Positions 1-11,894 of a DNA stretch of 64,000 bases are shown one piece after another. Numbering within the stretch: position 1 is the stretch's first letter; each line of letters begins with the position of its first letter. Below the pieces are notes generated by a model, which was not told the DNA's origin, searched no databases, and was given only the letters and a program-made list of their open reading frames with translations. The stretch covers positions 1-64,000 of the forward strand of contig WQBJ01000012.1 in assembly GCA_013032095.1 (NCBI GenBank). Direction: 5' to 3'. The DNA is from Ruegeria atlantica (GTDB taxonomy: Bacteria; Pseudomonadota; Alphaproteobacteria; Rhodobacterales; Rhodobacteraceae). Position numbers and translations under genes: made by a program.

Positions 1-533
1 ATAACGGCGGCGGCGGCGGAAACAACGGCGGCGGCGGCAATAACGGCGGCGGCGGCGGAAACAACGGCGGCGGCGGCAATAACGGCGGCGGCGGAAGCAA
101 TGGTGGTCCCGGAAATGGCAACGGGAACAACGGCAACCCCGGCAACGGAGGCGGCAACACCGGAGGCTCTGGCCCAGGTACCGGAAACGGCGGCGGCAAT
201 AACGGCAACGGCGGCAACAACGGCGGCAACGGCAACGGCGGCAACAATGGCGGCGGTGGCAATAGCGGCGGCAACGGCAACGGCGGCAACAATGGCGGCG
301 GTGGCAATAGCGGCGGCAACGGCAACGGCGGCAACAACGGTGGCCCGGGGAACGGTAACGGAAATGCTGGGAACTCCGGGAACGGCGGCGGCAATAACGG
401 AGGCTCTGGTACCGGCTCAGGTAATGGCGGCAGCAACAATGGAAATGGTAACGGTGGTGGTGGCTCCGGAAACGGCGGTAGCACCGGTGGTGCTTCGGGC
501 GGACAAGGCGGACAAGGCGGCACGATCAACTAA
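1..533 (+). CDS. C-terminal part of a Gly/Asn-rich repeat protein (5' end outside window)
   Basis: The open frame starting at base 3 runs from the window edge to a TAA at 531-533 and encodes about 176 residues made almost only of Gly and Asn, with some Ser, Pro and Thr. It ends in a Gly-Gln-Gly repeat and the residues GGTIN. The frame shown by long ORF callers here (starting at 100) is a different frame rich in Ala/Thr and is an artefact of the GC-rich repeat. No start codon or recognisable domain lies inside the window, so the function is unknown. Such low-complexity tails occur on surface or secreted proteins, but nothing visible here proves export. The gene is followed by a strong hairpin terminator. 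Confidence 0.6.
   Translation, partial: NGGGGGNNGGGGNNGGGGGNNGGGGNNGGGGSNGGPGNGNGNNGNPGNGGGNTGGSGPGTGNGGGNNGNGGNNGGNGNGGNNGGGGNSGGNGNGGNNGGGGNSGGNGNGGNNGGPGNGNGNAGNSGNGGGNNGGSGTGSGNGGSNNGNGNGGGGSGNGGSTGGASGGQGGQGGTIN
225..314 (+). repeat. Two exact 45-bp tandem repeats in the Gly/Asn-rich gene
   Basis: Two identical 45-base units (225-269 and 270-314) each encode 15 residues, GNGNGGNNGGGGNSG, and a third copy begins at 315 before diverging. They lie in a longer stretch of GGC/AAC codon repeats from 1 to about 480. Exact units of this kind suggest recent slippage or unequal crossover. Confidence 0.85.
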
Positions 534-592
534 GTTGACAAGCATTGACATAAGCCAGCGCCTGATAATGGCTCCAACCATCCGAAAAAGCA

Positions 593-617
593 AAAGGGCG
601 ACTGCTGGTCGCCCTTT
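593..617. terminator. Bidirectional intrinsic terminator
   Basis: A 10-bp perfect stem (593-602 with 608-617) has a 5-base loop. On the minus strand it is followed by a T-rich run, and on the plus strand by a short one. It sits between the Gly/Asn-rich gene and the convergent cysteine-protease gene and probably serves both. Confidence 0.8.
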
Positions 618-659
618 ATTCGTTGAAAACAGCTCTCATGTAGAACTGGTAGCCGTTAG

Positions 660-1283
660 CTAACTACTTGCGTAAACACCAACCCAGCTACTAGGCCGAC
701 TTGGATTTTGCATACGTAAAAACAAATACCGTGTGGCAGACCATGGCTTGATCTGATTGGTCAGGTTGTCGAGAATCAAATCTCCTGCTGCTGACCGGTA
801 AACCAGAACTGCATGCGAATTACGCTTGGTATCCAAGACAGTTGCAATAAGCAGTTTACTTGGGTCAACACCTGCGCGGATCAGGTCTCTTTTCTTCAGC
901 AGGGCGAAATCCTCACAATCGCCGCCCCGTGACGTTGGCAACGCCCATCTTTCAGCAGTCCGGTATTGCGAGCGATCCGTTACCGACCGGGTTGTTGCGT
1001 TCACTTTACGGTTTACGCGCTGGATTATTCGCATTTCCTGTTGATAGGACATGGATACTGACGCCTTGGTAGAACAGGCCCAGCTATATTGGCGGCACAA
1101 TTGCTTCGCACCCGACGGCGGCGGTGACACGGCGACACTTTTGATAAACCGACCTTCGCTTGCATCAGCAGCCGAAACAATGCCTATCAAACCCAGCGCC
1201 AATGCGGAGACGACTACCATTCGCCCCATAGTTGAGGTCAAACGTCCAAAACCGGCTCTTTGATCACTGTTCAAAGGTATCAT
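660..1283 (-). CDS. Transglutaminase-like cysteine protease (BTLCP/LapG-like)
   Basis: A 207-residue protein of the bacterial transglutaminase-like cysteine proteinase family. The catalytic triad is visible as Cys in GGDCEDFALLKK, His in SHAVLV and Asp in LILDN. In characterised members (LapG), the enzyme sits in the periplasm and cleaves a large surface adhesin to release cells from a biofilm. An N-terminal hydrophobic stretch (MVVVSALALGLIGIVSA) followed by Ala-Asp-Ala fits a signal peptide. The ATG at 1283 is chosen because GAGGA lies 6 bases upstream; the longer in-frame start at 1397 has no such support. No LapD or adhesin gene is visible next to it, although the Gly/Asn-rich protein is a convergent neighbour. 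Substrate unknown. Confidence 0.85.
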   Translation of the reverse strand: MIPLNSDQRAGFGRLTSTMGRMVVVSALALGLIGIVSAADASEGRFIKSVAVSPPPSGAKQLCRQYSWACSTKASVSMSYQQEMRIIQRVNRKVNATTRSVTDRSQYRTAERWALPTSRGGDCEDFALLKKRDLIRAGVDPSKLLIATVLDTKRNSHAVLVYRSAAGDLILDNLTNQIKPWSATRYLFLRMQNPSRPSSWVGVYASS

Positions 1284-1638
1284 GTCAGTTCCTCGATCCA
1301 ATTCTCCTCGAACGCTTTTGGGTAAATCAGACCGTAGTACGTTTCCGATAACTATCGACAGACAAAGCCCATTGCGCAATCTGAGGCGAAATTGCAAATC
1401 AAAAGAGGCGGAAATCCGTCAGTCTTTAAGGCCATTTCAGGCAAAAAATGAGAAGACCGAGACACAATCCAAGGGCGAAACCGCGCGAAAGAACATTGGA
1501 ATTTTGGCGCAACACGCTGAAAATAAAGAGGACTCAAAATAAGTCAAAAACCGGGCAACTAACTAAGTTGCCCGGTTTTTAGATCGGCTAAATTCCGCTT
1601 ACCTTGCAAAGGTCGCGTCGGTGACAGTCGCGAAAGCG
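1284..1638. other. Intergenic region, no gene supported
   Basis: This 355-base stretch must hold the promoter of the cysteine-protease gene. A plus-strand frame at 1282-1542 exists but overlaps that gene's start antisense, has no good ribosome binding site and shows no recognisable protein. The only clear element is the hairpin at 1546-1580. Confidence 0.6.
1546..1580. terminator. Strong bidirectional intrinsic terminator
   Basis: A 15-bp perfect stem (1546-1560 with 1566-1580) has a 5-base loop and is flanked by A5 on the left and T5 on the right. It can therefore stop transcription from either side. It lies 59 bases beyond the stop of the DUF1330 gene and most likely ends the alaS-DUF1330 transcript. 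Confidence 0.9.
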
Positions 1639-1926
1639 CTATTCGTTTATCTCGACAACCACCAATTCGCGCTCGCTGGCACCTCGTGCGTGGTCCAGCG
1701 CCTTTTGATATTCGGAAGAATTATAACAATCCACCGCAGCTTCAACGGAAGGAAACCGAGCCACCACATTCCGCGGGCGTTCCTTCCCTTCAAGTTGAAC
1801 GTAGCGCGCGGCACGGGCTATAAACTCCCCACCGTGCTTGGCAAGAGCGGGTCCGGCCAATTCAGCGTATTTGCTATAAGCTTCAGTGTCGGTCACAGTA
1901 ACATGAGCAATCCAGAGTGCAGGCAT
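1639..1926 (-). CDS. DUF1330-family small protein
   Basis: A 95-residue protein starting MPALWIAHVTVTD. The pattern of DTEAYSKYAELAGPALAKHGG, then RPRNVVARFPS and then YQKALDHARG is that of DUF1330, a dimeric alpha-beta barrel (ferredoxin-like) family of unknown activity. The ATG at 1926 has a strong GGGAGG ribosome site that lies inside the end of alaS. The gap to the alaS stop is one base, so the two are likely co-transcribed and translationally linked. A longer reading from 2067 runs inside alaS in another frame and is rejected. The gene ends before the strong terminator at 1546-1580. Confidence 0.85.
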   Translation of the reverse strand: MPALWIAHVTVTDTEAYSKYAELAGPALAKHGGEFIARAARYVQLEGKERPRNVVARFPSVEAAVDCYNSSEYQKALDHARGASERELVVVEINE

Positions 1927-1927
1927 C

Positions 1928-4597
1928 TTAACCTCCCAATACTTGTTCTGCGGCCTTGATTGCCGCATCTGAATTCGATGCATCGCGGCCGCCGCCCTGT
2001 GCCATGTCGGGACGCCCACCGCCGCCTTTGCCGCCCAGTTCGGAAACTGCCGCCCGAACCAAATCAACGGCCGAGACTTTGTCAGTCAGATCCGAAGTCA
2101 CGCCAGCCGCGACGGCTGCTTTGCCGCCAGCATCCGCGATCAAAAGAACGGCGCCGGAACCCAACCGAGCTTTATGTTCGTCAATCAGCGCGGGAAGATC
2201 CTTGCCCGACACACCGGAAAGAGACTGTGCAAGGAACGGAACACCGTTTACGTCACGCGCATCGGCACCACCCTGGCCCGATCCACCAGCCATCGCCAAG
2301 TCCCGGCGAAGTTGGGCTACTTCGTTCTGCAAAGCCTTGCGTTCGTCCAGTAGTGTCTTGACCCGACTGACCACATCATCGGGCTGCGCTTTCAACTCAG
2401 CCGCAATCTGACCTAAGCGCTGGTCTTGTGCTGATAGGTGGCGGAACGCCTCATCCCCGGTCAACGCTTCGATCCGGCGTACGCCAGCGCTGCTGGCACT
2501 GTCTCCCAGCACGACGAAGGTACCGATGTCTCCGGTCTGGCGCACGTGTGTGCCGCCACACAGTTCGATCGACCAGGTCTCACCGTCATGACCCTTGCCT
2601 GTCGGCGCTTTGCCCATCGAGACCACACGAACCTCGTCGCCGTATTTCTCGCCAAACAGCGCCTGAGCACCCAATTCGCGGGCATCGTCCGGCGTCATTA
2701 TCCTAGTTTCGACGCTCGAATTTTGGCGGATAAACTCATTCACCTCTCGCTCAACCTTTTGAATTTCCTCAGGGCTCAGCGCCTTGGAATGGCTGAAATC
2801 GAACCGCAACCGGTCCGAGGCATTCAAGGACCCGCGCTGAGCGACGTGGTCTCCCAGCGTTTCACGCAGCGCTTCGTGTAGCAAATGCGTGGCCGAGTGG
2901 TTTGCCCGAATAGCACTGCGGCGCGCGTGATCGACTTCAAGCTCAACCGCGTCACCTTTCGACAACGTACCCTGGCTAACGGTCACCCGATGTGCATAGA
3001 CCTTGCCTTCAGCAAACTTACGCGTGTCCTCAACCTTAGCCACATCTTGCATGTTTTCGAGACGACGGATTTCCCCTGTGTCGCCAACCTGACCACCGGC
3101 TTCACCGTAGAAAGGTGTCTGGTTTACAACGACCCAACCCGAACCACCCTTTTCGATCTTGTCGACCAAGGCTCCATCGACGACCAACGCGGCCACTTGG
3201 CCTTCGGCTTTCTCGGTATCGTAGCCCAGAAAATCCGTGGCCCCGGGATTATCCAAGACATCAAACCAAACCGCTTGGTCCGCGGCCTCTCCCGACCCGG
3301 CCCAAGCGGCACGAGCTTTGGCCTTTTGCTCGGCCATTGCCGCATCGAATCCATCGGTATCCACGGTTAGGCCCTTTTCACGCAGCGCATCCTGCGTCAG
3401 GTCCAATGGGAACCCGTACGTGTCATACAACTTGAACGCCGCATCACCTGGCAGGGCAGCCCCCTCGGAAAGACCAGCCACCTCATCATCCAGCAGTTTC
3501 AGGCCGCGATCCAAAGTCTGCTTAAAGCGGGTTTCCTCCAGCAGCAGTGTCTCTTCGATCAAGGCCTGTGCCTGCCCCAACTCGGAGTATTGCGCTCCCA
3601 TCAGTTGCACCAGCGACGGCACCAAGCGGTGCATAACCGGGTCTTTCGCCCCCAAAAGATGCGCGTGACGCATCGCACGGCGCATGATCCGGCGCAGAAC
3701 ATAACCACGCCCGTCATTCGACGGCATCACGCCATCGGCAATCAGAAAGGAAGTCGACCTCAGGTGGTCCGCAATCACACGATGGTGAACGTTCTGATCG
3801 CCATACGGATCGACACCAGTCGCATCAGCAGATGCTTCGATCAGAGTCTTAAACAGGTCCGTGTCGTAGTTGTCATGGCTTCCCTGCAACAGCGCACCAA
3901 TCCGCTCCAGCCCCATGCCGGTATCGATCGACTGCATATCGAGTTCGACCATCGAGCCGTCTTCGAACTGCTCGTTCTGCATGAAAACGATGTTCCAGAT
4001 TTCGATGAAACGGTCACCATCTTCCTCGGCAGAACCCGGAGGGCCACCCCAGATATGATCGCCGTGATCATAGAAAATCTCGGTACACGGGCCGCAAGGG
4101 CCCGTCGGGCCCATCTGCCAGAAGTTATCATTTGTGGCGATGCGGATGATCCTGTCTTCGGGAACGCCAACCTTCTTCCAAATCTCAAACGCCTCGTCAT
4201 CGGTGTGATACACCGTGGTCAACAGGCGGTTCTTGTCGATGCCGAATTCCTTGGTGATCAACTCCCACGCAAAGGGTATCGCTTCGGCCTTAAAGTAGTT
4301 TCCGAACGAAAAATTCCCCAGCATCTCAAAGAATGTATGGTGCCGCGCGGTGTAGCCCACGTTATCCAGGTCGTTGTGTTTACCACCTGCCCGCACACAT
4401 TTTTGAGCTGTGGTGGCGCGCTGGTAATCGCGGGTTTCCACGCCGGTAAACAGGTTCTTGAACTGTACCATGCCCGAGTTAACAAACATCAGCGTCGGGT
4501 CATTGCGCGGGACCAGAGGGCTGGACGGCACCACTTCATGCCCCTGTTTGGCAAAGTAGTTCAGAAAGGTCGATCGGATATCGTTCAGCGTGGGCAT
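1928..4597 (-). CDS. alaS: Alanyl-tRNA synthetase
   Basis: An 889-residue class II aminoacyl-tRNA synthetase that charges tRNA-Ala. Visible landmarks are the class II core ([33 protein letters not shown]), the editing domain with [11 protein letters not shown] and the zinc-binding CGGTHV, and the C-terminal Gly-rich C-Ala tail ([16 protein letters not shown]). Length is normal for a bacterial AlaRS. It starts at ATG 4597, downstream of a GAGA ribosome site. It lies just downstream of recA in the same direction, an arrangement common in alphaproteobacteria, and is followed after one base by the DUF1330 gene. Confidence 0.98.
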   Translation of the reverse strand: MPTLNDIRSTFLNYFAKQGHEVVPSSPLVPRNDPTLMFVNSGMVQFKNLFTGVETRDYQRATTAQKCVRAGGKHNDLDNVGYTARHHTFFEMLGNFSFGNYFKAEAIPFAWELITKEFGIDKNRLLTTVYHTDDEAFEIWKKVGVPEDRIIRIATNDNFWQMGPTGPCGPCTEIFYDHGDHIWGGPPGSAEEDGDRFIEIWNIVFMQNEQFEDGSMVELDMQSIDTGMGLERIGALLQGSHDNYDTDLFKTLIEASADATGVDPYGDQNVHHRVIADHLRSTSFLIADGVMPSNDGRGYVLRRIMRRAMRHAHLLGAKDPVMHRLVPSLVQLMGAQYSELGQAQALIEETLLLEETRFKQTLDRGLKLLDDEVAGLSEGAALPGDAAFKLYDTYGFPLDLTQDALREKGLTVDTDGFDAAMAEQKAKARAAWAGSGEAADQAVWFDVLDNPGATDFLGYDTEKAEGQVAALVVDGALVDKIEKGGSGWVVVNQTPFYGEAGGQVGDTGEIRRLENMQDVAKVEDTRKFAEGKVYAHRVTVSQGTLSKGDAVELEVDHARRSAIRANHSATHLLHEALRETLGDHVAQRGSLNASDRLRFDFSHSKALSPEEIQKVEREVNEFIRQNSSVETRIMTPDDARELGAQALFGEKYGDEVRVVSMGKAPTGKGHDGETWSIELCGGTHVRQTGDIGTFVVLGDSASSAGVRRIEALTGDEAFRHLSAQDQRLGQIAAELKAQPDDVVSRVKTLLDERKALQNEVAQLRRDLAMAGGSGQGGADARDVNGVPFLAQSLSGVSGKDLPALIDEHKARLGSGAVLLIADAGGKAAVAAGVTSDLTDKVSAVDLVRAAVSELGGKGGGGRPDMAQGGGRDASNSDAAIKAAEQVLGG

Positions 4598-4690
4598 AAG
4601 GTTCTCTCAGCGCGCAATCATATTGTGTCGAAACGGGTTTATCCCTGTCCCCCCGGATAGTCCACAGCATAGGGTGTGCAGAACGAAACA

Positions 4691-4712
4691 AGGCGGCCCC
4701 TAAAGACCGCCT
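4691..4712 (-). terminator. Probable recA terminator
   Basis: A 6-bp GC stem (4691-4696 with 4707-4712) lies just past the recA stop. On the minus strand it is followed by TTGTTTCG. It is weaker than the other terminators here, and read-through into alaS is possible. Confidence 0.5.
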
Positions 4713-4735
4713 CGCACGTGATAATTTTGGAGCAA

Positions 4736-5803
4736 TTAGGCTTCGAGGATATCGTCATCCTCAGCAGCACCGGGCGGCATGTCGAAATCCAGACCGTGGG
4801 CCGCGCGAATCTTGTCTTCTATCTCCAGCGCGGCGCGGCTGTTATCACGCAGGTATTGCTTGGCATTCTCACGCCCCTGCCCGATCCGCTCATCACCGTA
4901 GCTGAACCATGAACCCGATTTCTCGACCACGCCGGCCTTCACGCCAAGGTCTAACAGCTCACCCATTTTTGAGATACCTTCGCCATACATGATATCGAAT
5001 TCCACCTGCTTGAACGGCGGAGCTACCTTATTCTTAACGACTTTAACGCGGGTCTGGTTGCCGACCACTTCGTCGCGGTCCTTGATCGCACCGATGCGGC
5101 GGATGTCCAGCCGGACCGAGCTATAGAATTTAAGCGCGTTACCACCAGTGGTGGTTTCCGGGCTGCCGAACATCACGCCGATTTTCATCCGAATCTGGTT
5201 GATGAAGATCACCATGCAGTTCGAGCGGCTGATCGAACCGGTCAGTTTGCGCATCGCCTGGCTCATCAGGCGAGCCTGAACGCCAACATTGCTGTCGCCC
5301 ATGTCGCCCTCAAGCTCGGATTTTGGTGTCAGCGCCGCCACCGAGTCGACGACGACCATGTTCACTGCGCCCGAACGAACCAACGTGTCGGTGATTTCCA
5401 ATGCTTGTTCACCAGTGTCAGGCTGAGAGATCAGCAACTCATCCAGATCAACGCCCAGCTTGCGGGCATATTGCGGATCCAGAGCATGTTCCGCGTCAAC
5501 GAACGCACATACACCGCCGCGTTTCTGCTGTTCGGCAATACAATGCAGTGTCAGTGTAGTCTTACCCGAACTCTCAGGCCCATAAATCTCAACAATCCGC
5601 CCCATCGGCAGACCACCGATCCCCAGCGCGATATCCAGTCCGAGCGAGCCTGTTGAGCTTGCTTCGATATCCTGTTTGGCACCCTCGCCCAGCTTCATGA
5701 TCGAGCCTTTGCCGAACTGCCGTTCGATCTGTGCCAATGCGCTGTCGAGCGCCTTTTGCTTATCTGCGTTTTTCTTGTCGCTCATTGTCAGAAGATCCGC
5801 CAT
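4736..5803 (-). CDS. recA: Recombinase RecA
   Basis: A 355-residue RecA starting [19 protein letters not shown]. It has Walker [10 protein letters not shown], the following aromatic/acid core ([19 protein letters not shown]), the Walker B region ([14 protein letters not shown]), the L1/L2 DNA-binding loops around [10 protein letters not shown] and [15 protein letters not shown], and an acidic C-terminus (EDDDILEA). It catalyses strand exchange and stimulates LexA self-cleavage. ATG 5803 is chosen over the longer frame to 5902 because homology and an AGGACA ribosome site support it; an internal ATG at 5785 is a weaker alternative. Control by LexA is indicated by a perfect SOS box 56-70 bases upstream. 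Confidence 0.98.
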   Translation of the reverse strand: MADLLTMSDKKNADKQKALDSALAQIERQFGKGSIMKLGEGAKQDIEASSTGSLGLDIALGIGGLPMGRIVEIYGPESSGKTTLTLHCIAEQQKRGGVCAFVDAEHALDPQYARKLGVDLDELLISQPDTGEQALEITDTLVRSGAVNMVVVDSVAALTPKSELEGDMGDSNVGVQARLMSQAMRKLTGSISRSNCMVIFINQIRMKIGVMFGSPETTTGGNALKFYSSVRLDIRRIGAIKDRDEVVGNQTRVKVVKNKVAPPFKQVEFDIMYGEGISKMGELLDLGVKAGVVEKSGSWFSYGDERIGQGRENAKQYLRDNSRAALEIEDKIRAAHGLDFDMPPGAAEDDDILEA

Positions 5804-5858
5804 TGTCCTGTCGCCTTCCCTTTTGTCACACCCTTGAACGGGCGGCAATCGCTGCTTT

Positions 5859-5873
5859 GTTCGCCTCTTGTTC
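5859..5873 (-). promoter_or_regulatory. LexA SOS box upstream of recA
   Basis: The direct repeat GTTC-N7-GTTC (5859-5862 and 5870-5873) matches the alphaproteobacterial LexA operator exactly. It lies 56-70 bases before the recA start, between recA and the divergent sulfotransferase-like gene. Confidence 0.85.
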
Positions 5874-5995
5874 CTTATGGGACCAAAAAGAGAACATTTC
5901 AACTAAAACTTACAGAACTTACTGTTGGGCAATTGTGTTAAAGAGTCGTTTACGCCAATCTACGAAAGTAACAAATACGAACCAAGGGCGATTAA

Positions 5996-6589
5996 ATGCT
6001 TGTTTTCTATAAGGAACGCCTCGCGTTTCTAGCCGTTCCCAAAACAGGCAGCACGGCGTACCACACCGCCTTACGCGACCGGGCCGATTTTGTTGTGACG
6101 GGTCCCCCAGACCTGAAACACGCTCCTGTCCGGCGCTATGACCGCTTTTTTCAGAACATTTTTCGAAAGATGTACGGGACCGAGATGGAGATCATGGCCG
6201 TAGTGCGCGAACCGATTGACTGGCTGGGAAGTTGGTATCGGTTTCGTGGCCGCGACGACCGCATCGGGCATCCGCATTCTACCCGAGACATGAGCTTTGA
6301 TGAATTCGTCCGGGCCTATATGCAATCCCCTCGCCCCGAGTTCGCTGATATAGGCAGTCAGAGCCAGTTTTTTCGCACGCGAAGCAACGGTCATGGCGCA
6401 AGTCATATATTCAAATACGAAAACCAAGATACAATACTGGGTTTCCTGGAAGATCGGCTGAATATGAAAATTGAGCTGCAACGGAAAAATGTCTCACCCA
6501 AGCGAGACCTATTTCTGACACCCGAAACCGAGCAAGAATTCCGCAAACGTCACGTAGCCGAATTCTCCTGCCATGCTTCAGCAATTTAG
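5996..6589 (+). CDS. Sulfotransferase-family protein
   Basis: A 197-residue protein resembling PAPS-dependent sulfotransferases. The 5'-phosphosulfate loop is seen as VPKTGSTAYHTAL near residue 15, and the 3'-phosphate motif as VVREPIDWLGSWYRFR near residue 70. It is shorter than full-length enzymes (usually 250 residues or more), but related short forms are common in Roseobacters. The acceptor is unknown; surface polysaccharide is possible. It is transcribed away from recA, and its stop overlaps the stop of cckA by a few bases (convergent). Confidence 0.7.
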   Translation: MLVFYKERLAFLAVPKTGSTAYHTALRDRADFVVTGPPDLKHAPVRRYDRFFQNIFRKMYGTEMEIMAVVREPIDWLGSWYRFRGRDDRIGHPHSTRDMSFDEFVRAYMQSPRPEFADIGSQSQFFRTRSNGHGASHIFKYENQDTILGFLEDRLNMKIELQRKNVSPKRDLFLTPETEQEFRKRHVAEFSCHASAI

Positions 6590-8871
6590 TTGAGTTGCTG
6601 AAACACCACCTCGGTCAGTTGATTTAGCGAGAACGGCTTGGGTAGGAAGGCTGAGTTCGCGATCTCCGGCCCGGAATCGCCAAATGCGCCTTCCGTGTAA
6701 CCCGACATGAAAATCACTCGGACATCTGGACGGGTTTCCATTGCTTTGCGCACCCAGGTGGGTCCATCCATACCCGGCATAACCACGTCAGTGACAAATG
6801 CATCGACATTCAGCGCCCTGTCCTCAAGAAGGCGCAACGCCTCTTCGGCTGACCCGGCCTCTAGCACGGTATATCCCTTTAACCGAAGTGCTCGTGTTGC
6901 AAATGCACGCACTGGCGCTTCATCCTCAACCAGCAGGATAACCCCTTCGCCTTGACGGGCATTTTGGGGGTGAGTAGCGGGCCCCGCCTCTGGCAACGCC
7001 TGCTGAGACAAGGAAGATACTGGGAGGTAGACAATGAACTCGGTCCCGTGTCCCTGAAGGCTGTCCACGAAAATGAAACCTCCGGTTTGCTTGACGATCC
7101 CGTAAACGGTGGAGAGGCCGAGCCCCGTGCCTTCTCCAGTGCGCTTGGTAGTATAGAAGGGCTCGAACACTTTTTGCAGCTTGTCTGCTGGAATTCCCGT
7201 ACCGCTATCAATCACTTTGACAGTTACATATTCTCCCGGCTGGACCGTCGCACGATCACGGCTAAGCGGCTCGCTCAGCACCACTACCTCGGTCTCGATC
7301 CTCACCTCACCGCCATCCGGCATGGCATCGCGGGCGTTGACCACCAGATTCATTAGAACTTGCTCCAGTTGCCGTTTATCCGCGCGCACCGGTTTCAGCA
7401 CCGGATCGTGGCTCAGGATGAGGCGCACTTTCTCGCCGACCAAACGATTCAGCAAATGAATCAGGTCCGAGATCGTATCCCGCAGGTCCAAAACTTCGGG
7501 CTGCAGAGTCTGCTTGCGTGAAAAGGCCAATAGCTGGCCAACCAGAGCGGCCGCACGGTTAGCATTCTGATTGATTTGCACAAGATCGCCATAGTCTGGG
7601 TCACTTTGATCGTGCCTCAGCAACAACAAGTCGCAATGGCCCGAAATAGCCGTCAGCAGATTGTTGAAATCGTGGGCAACTCCACCGGCCAGTTGCCCAA
7701 CCGCCTGCATCTTTTGGCCTTGCACAAACTGAGCCTCCAGCGTTTTGAGTTCAGTGGCGTCGTTCAACACTGCGATCAGGTGGACCTGGTCATTGCTCAC
7801 AACACGGCTCAGCGTGACCTGAACAAAGATTTCCTTATCCTTGCGTGTTAAGCGCAGAAACTCAGAACGCATTGCCGGTTCCTGCGCGGCAGTACGTCCC
7901 AACCATTCAAGAAGCGGGTGACCGAGCCCTTGCATAATCTGGTCGACATTGATCTTACCCGGTTCAATCTCGCCAATCAGCTTCACGGCAAGACGGTTAG
8001 CTTCCAAAATACTACCATCAGGAGATAGGCACATAATTGGCACCGGCAACTCGGCGAAGGAAGCCCCACTACTGGTTTGCTCGTTTTCCGCAAGAGGTAA
8101 AACAATCAGATCGCGAGCGGTGCCAGAGCGACTAAGCTCTTTAATGGCTGCTGAAACAGTTCCACTTTCGGTTTGAACCTGTAGAATATCACCCTCAGCT
8201 TTTTCCTCATTTTGAAACATCAGGTGCGGTATTTCTCGACCCAAAAGCTGCACCGCAGCAGCGTTCATTCGAAGCAGAGTGCCATTTCGCCCTTCAGTTA
8301 CAACTGGAACACTAACCTCATCCCATTGACCCGGCGAATCGAGGTGAAAGCGCCAACAGAAGCGCCCATTGCCCACGTCAAATACAGAAACCGGAATTGT
8401 TGACGCCACAGTTACGATGTCTTCCCTCGTCCTGCCGTAAATTTCAGCCTTGGATTGCAGACGCAACAATGTTGCCGAAGGATTTGCGAACATCGTCCTC
8501 AGACACCGCTCCAGTCGCCCTCCCGAAAATGCCTGAAACTGCCCCCGAGACTCAGCATTGGCGTAAAGGATATCTCCATGGGCATTCGCGATCACGCATG
8601 GAAACAAGTCCTGTTCCGCAAACACAGCCATCGTCTTAATCGCTTGCTGCCCAAAATAGTCAGAGATCTTACCACGAAGAACCACTAGAAACGCGGTAGC
8701 CAAAAACGAAGCGCCTGCCACCATAAGCCCTGTATGCCAGATCAGAGGAAGAATGCCCACGACGGACGGCAGACACAAAAGTGATCCGATTACGATTAAG
8801 GAAAAAAGTCGTATGCTGGACGGGGTCTTTTGCAAAGACGGATAAGAGGAAACTTCCGTGGTTTCAGTCAT
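6586..8871 (-). CDS. cckA: Hybrid sensor histidine kinase CckA
   Basis: A protein of about 761 residues with two membrane helices near residues 20-70, two PAS-like regions, then a HisKA domain with [18 protein letters not shown]. The HATPase has N box [14 protein letters not shown]1 DSGTGIP and G2 [15 protein letters not shown]-terminal receiver carries [16 protein letters not shown] acids, the phospho-acceptor Asp in [11 protein letters not shown] and the Lys in LPKPFS. This layout is that of CckA, which feeds phosphate through ChpT to CtrA; in Roseobacters this pathway controls motility, gene transfer agents and the cell cycle. ATG 8871 is preferred to the TTG two codons upstream. chpT and ctrA are not in the window. 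Confidence 0.88.
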   Translation of the reverse strand: MTETTEVSSYPSLQKTPSSIRLFSLIVIGSLLCLPSVVGILPLIWHTGLMVAGASFLATAFLVVLRGKISDYFGQQAIKTMAVFAEQDLFPCVIANAHGDILYANAESRGQFQAFSGGRLERCLRTMFANPSATLLRLQSKAEIYGRTREDIVTVASTIPVSVFDVGNGRFCWRFHLDSPGQWDEVSVPVVTEGRNGTLLRMNAAAVQLLGREIPHLMFQNEEKAEGDILQVQTESGTVSAAIKELSRSGTARDLIVLPLAENEQTSSGASFAELPVPIMCLSPDGSILEANRLAVKLIGEIEPGKINVDQIMQGLGHPLLEWLGRTAAQEPAMRSEFLRLTRKDKEIFVQVTLSRVVSNDQVHLIAVLNDATELKTLEAQFVQGQKMQAVGQLAGGVAHDFNNLLTAISGHCDLLLLRHDQSDPDYGDLVQINQNANRAAALVGQLLAFSRKQTLQPEVLDLRDTISDLIHLLNRLVGEKVRLILSHDPVLKPVRADKRQLEQVLMNLVVNARDAMPDGGEVRIETEVVVLSEPLSRDRATVQPGEYVTVKVIDSGTGIPADKLQKVFEPFYTTKRTGEGTGLGLSTVYGIVKQTGGFIFVDSLQGHGTEFIVYLPVSSLSQQALPEAGPATHPQNARQGEGVILLVEDEAPVRAFATRALRLKGYTVLEAGSAEEALRLLEDRALNVDAFVTDVVMPGMDGPTWVRKAMETRPDVRVIFMSGYTEGAFGDSGPEIANSAFLPKPFSLNQLTEVVFQQLN

Positions 8872-8974
8872 AAACAACTCAAGTCGTTGGGCTTATGCGT
8901 ACTCAGCCCAAATTAAGTTAATCCCCGATTAACAAAATTCGAGGAATCTCCTTAAAGTTGTTATGTTTGACGCC

Positions 8975-10132
8975 CTATCGCGTCAAGTGTGCTGTAAAGA
9001 AGCCGTCTGTACGGTGGGAAACGAGCCACGTTTTCCGAAAGGATTCACACCATTCGGTGTTGTTTTTTAGAAACTTATCAACGACGACCCCATTCTCATC
9101 GCCAAGTACGGAACATGTAGCATACGCCAATACGCCGCCCGAGGCGATCTTTGAGGTCAACCCGCATAGAATGGCCAACTGAATCTCGCTCAATTCCTGC
9201 AAGCGAGCTTCGGTCAATGCCCACTTGCCCGCAGGAGCCCGCCTCCAAGACCCACTGCCGGAACATGGCGCATCCGCGAGGATCAGGTCAAACGGGGCCT
9301 GTCGCGCGAGGTCTTCGGTTGACAGGATCGTAACTTGCGCACCCGCCCGTTCAGCTCTCTTCGGAAGGTCTCGCATCCTGCCGGAATTCACGTCATGGGC
9401 GAACACCTGAATTCCTGGATGCGCGGCCAGTGCCAAAGATTTCCCCCCTCCTCCCGCACAGTAATCCAGCACCCGTGCACCGGGGAGAAGATCTAAGGAC
9501 CCGACAACGGCCTGACTGGCGGCATCCTGAAGTTCGACCAGACCTTCCGAATAGGCTTTGCTGTTTGAAATTTTTCGCGAACCTTCAATGACTTCCAGTG
9601 CAGTGTTGCAGGTTGGGTGCGCAACCGTTTGAATTCCCTCAGCGTCCAAAGCAGCAACGGCTCCGACCAAGTCAGTCTTGATCAGGTTAACCCGCAGATG
9701 GACCGGCGCGCGGTGTTGCAGTGCCTCTGCGACCGCAACGACCTGATCCCCCAACGACGAATGAAAACGAGGCCAAAGCCATTCTGGGATGTCATATCGT
9801 TCAGCCTCGGTCGCGAAATCCCGCGCGACTTCATCTGAGGAAAGAACCGCCGGCGCGTGGCGAGCCCCAGTAAACAAGCCGTCCAGCGCCTCCCCCGAGG
9901 CTCGCACCGCGCCAATCATCAAACCGCGCCCGGTCTCAGAACCTCCGAGCGCCGAAAATGAGCGCTTGCAACGCAACGCAGCAAACACATGATCACGGAC
10001 CGCCGCTCGATCCTTGGAACCGGCGAAGCGGCTTCGACGGGCCCAGTTGGTCAGGGACTTCTCGACAGGTGTTCCCAAGAGAATCTCGTCAAGAATTTCT
10101 ATCGAAGCCTGAATGCGTGCGGCCGGTGTCAT
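8975..10132 (-). CDS. rsmB: RsmB/NOP2-family RNA m5C methyltransferase
   Basis: A 385-residue SAM-dependent RNA cytosine-C5 methyltransferase. The N-terminal helical part resembles the NusB-like domain of RsmB. The SAM site is at VLDYCAGGGGKSLALAA, the first catalytic region at LILADAPCSGSGSWRR, and the second catalytic Cys at YATCSVLGDENG. The expected target is 16S rRNA C967, but alphaproteobacteria have several paralogues, so the symbol is tentative. It lies downstream of guaB on the same strand but is separated from it by a terminator. Confidence 0.8.
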   Translation of the reverse strand: MTPAARIQASIEILDEILLGTPVEKSLTNWARRSRFAGSKDRAAVRDHVFAALRCKRSFSALGGSETGRGLMIGAVRASGEALDGLFTGARHAPAVLSSDEVARDFATEAERYDIPEWLWPRFHSSLGDQVVAVAEALQHRAPVHLRVNLIKTDLVGAVAALDAEGIQTVAHPTCNTALEVIEGSRKISNSKAYSEGLVELQDAASQAVVGSLDLLPGARVLDYCAGGGGKSLALAAHPGIQVFAHDVNSGRMRDLPKRAERAGAQVTILSTEDLARQAPFDLILADAPCSGSGSWRRAPAGKWALTEARLQELSEIQLAILCGLTSKIASGGVLAYATCSVLGDENGVVVDKFLKNNTEWCESFRKTWLVSHRTDGFFTAHLTR

Positions 10133-10183
10133 GGTCTTTTCCGATACTGCTGAGGTGGCTTCGGGTCCAAGTGCCTCGAAAGC

Positions 10184-10209
10184 AAAACGGCGCCCGGGTC
10201 AGGGCGCCG
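10184..10209 (-). terminator. guaB intrinsic terminator
   Basis: An 8-bp GC-rich stem (10188-10195 with 10202-10209) and a 6-base loop are followed on the minus strand by TTTTGC. It lies 18 bases past the guaB stop. Confidence 0.8.
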
Positions 10210-10227
10210 CGTTTGACGAAACCGGGA

Positions 10228-11679
<1,452 letters not shown>

Positions 11680-11894
11680 CTAACCTCATGCAAAAGCCCG
11701 TTTGGCGGTGACCCTATTACATGGATTCAGGCCAAGGAAAAGCCCCTGACCAAAACTAGTTTCACCCTGAAAGGCGATACCCCTGCAAAAAACGACGTTC
11801 CCCGTATCAAAGGTGCCGCTGAATGGCCTTTCCCTTTGCGCGCAAACTCATATCTTGCCCGGCATACGCGCGAATACAAAAAGGCAGGCCTGTT

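Noticed and set aside
1..480. Repeats that could suggest a CRISPR array
   Set aside because: The repeats are codon-level GGC/AAC units and two adjacent 45-bp tandem copies with no unique spacers. No cas gene is near.
100..663. 187-residue Ala/Thr-rich frame at the left edge
   Set aside because: It is out of frame with the Gly/Asn codon repeat, which runs unbroken from base 3 to a stop at 533, and it reads through a strong terminator hairpin.
1282..1542. 86-residue plus-strand frame
   Set aside because: It overlaps the start of the cysteine-protease gene antisense, has no ribosome site and no recognisable sequence.
3590..4660. 356-residue frame antisense to alaS
   Set aside because: Coding shadow of a highly conserved gene; composition mirrors alaS codon bias.
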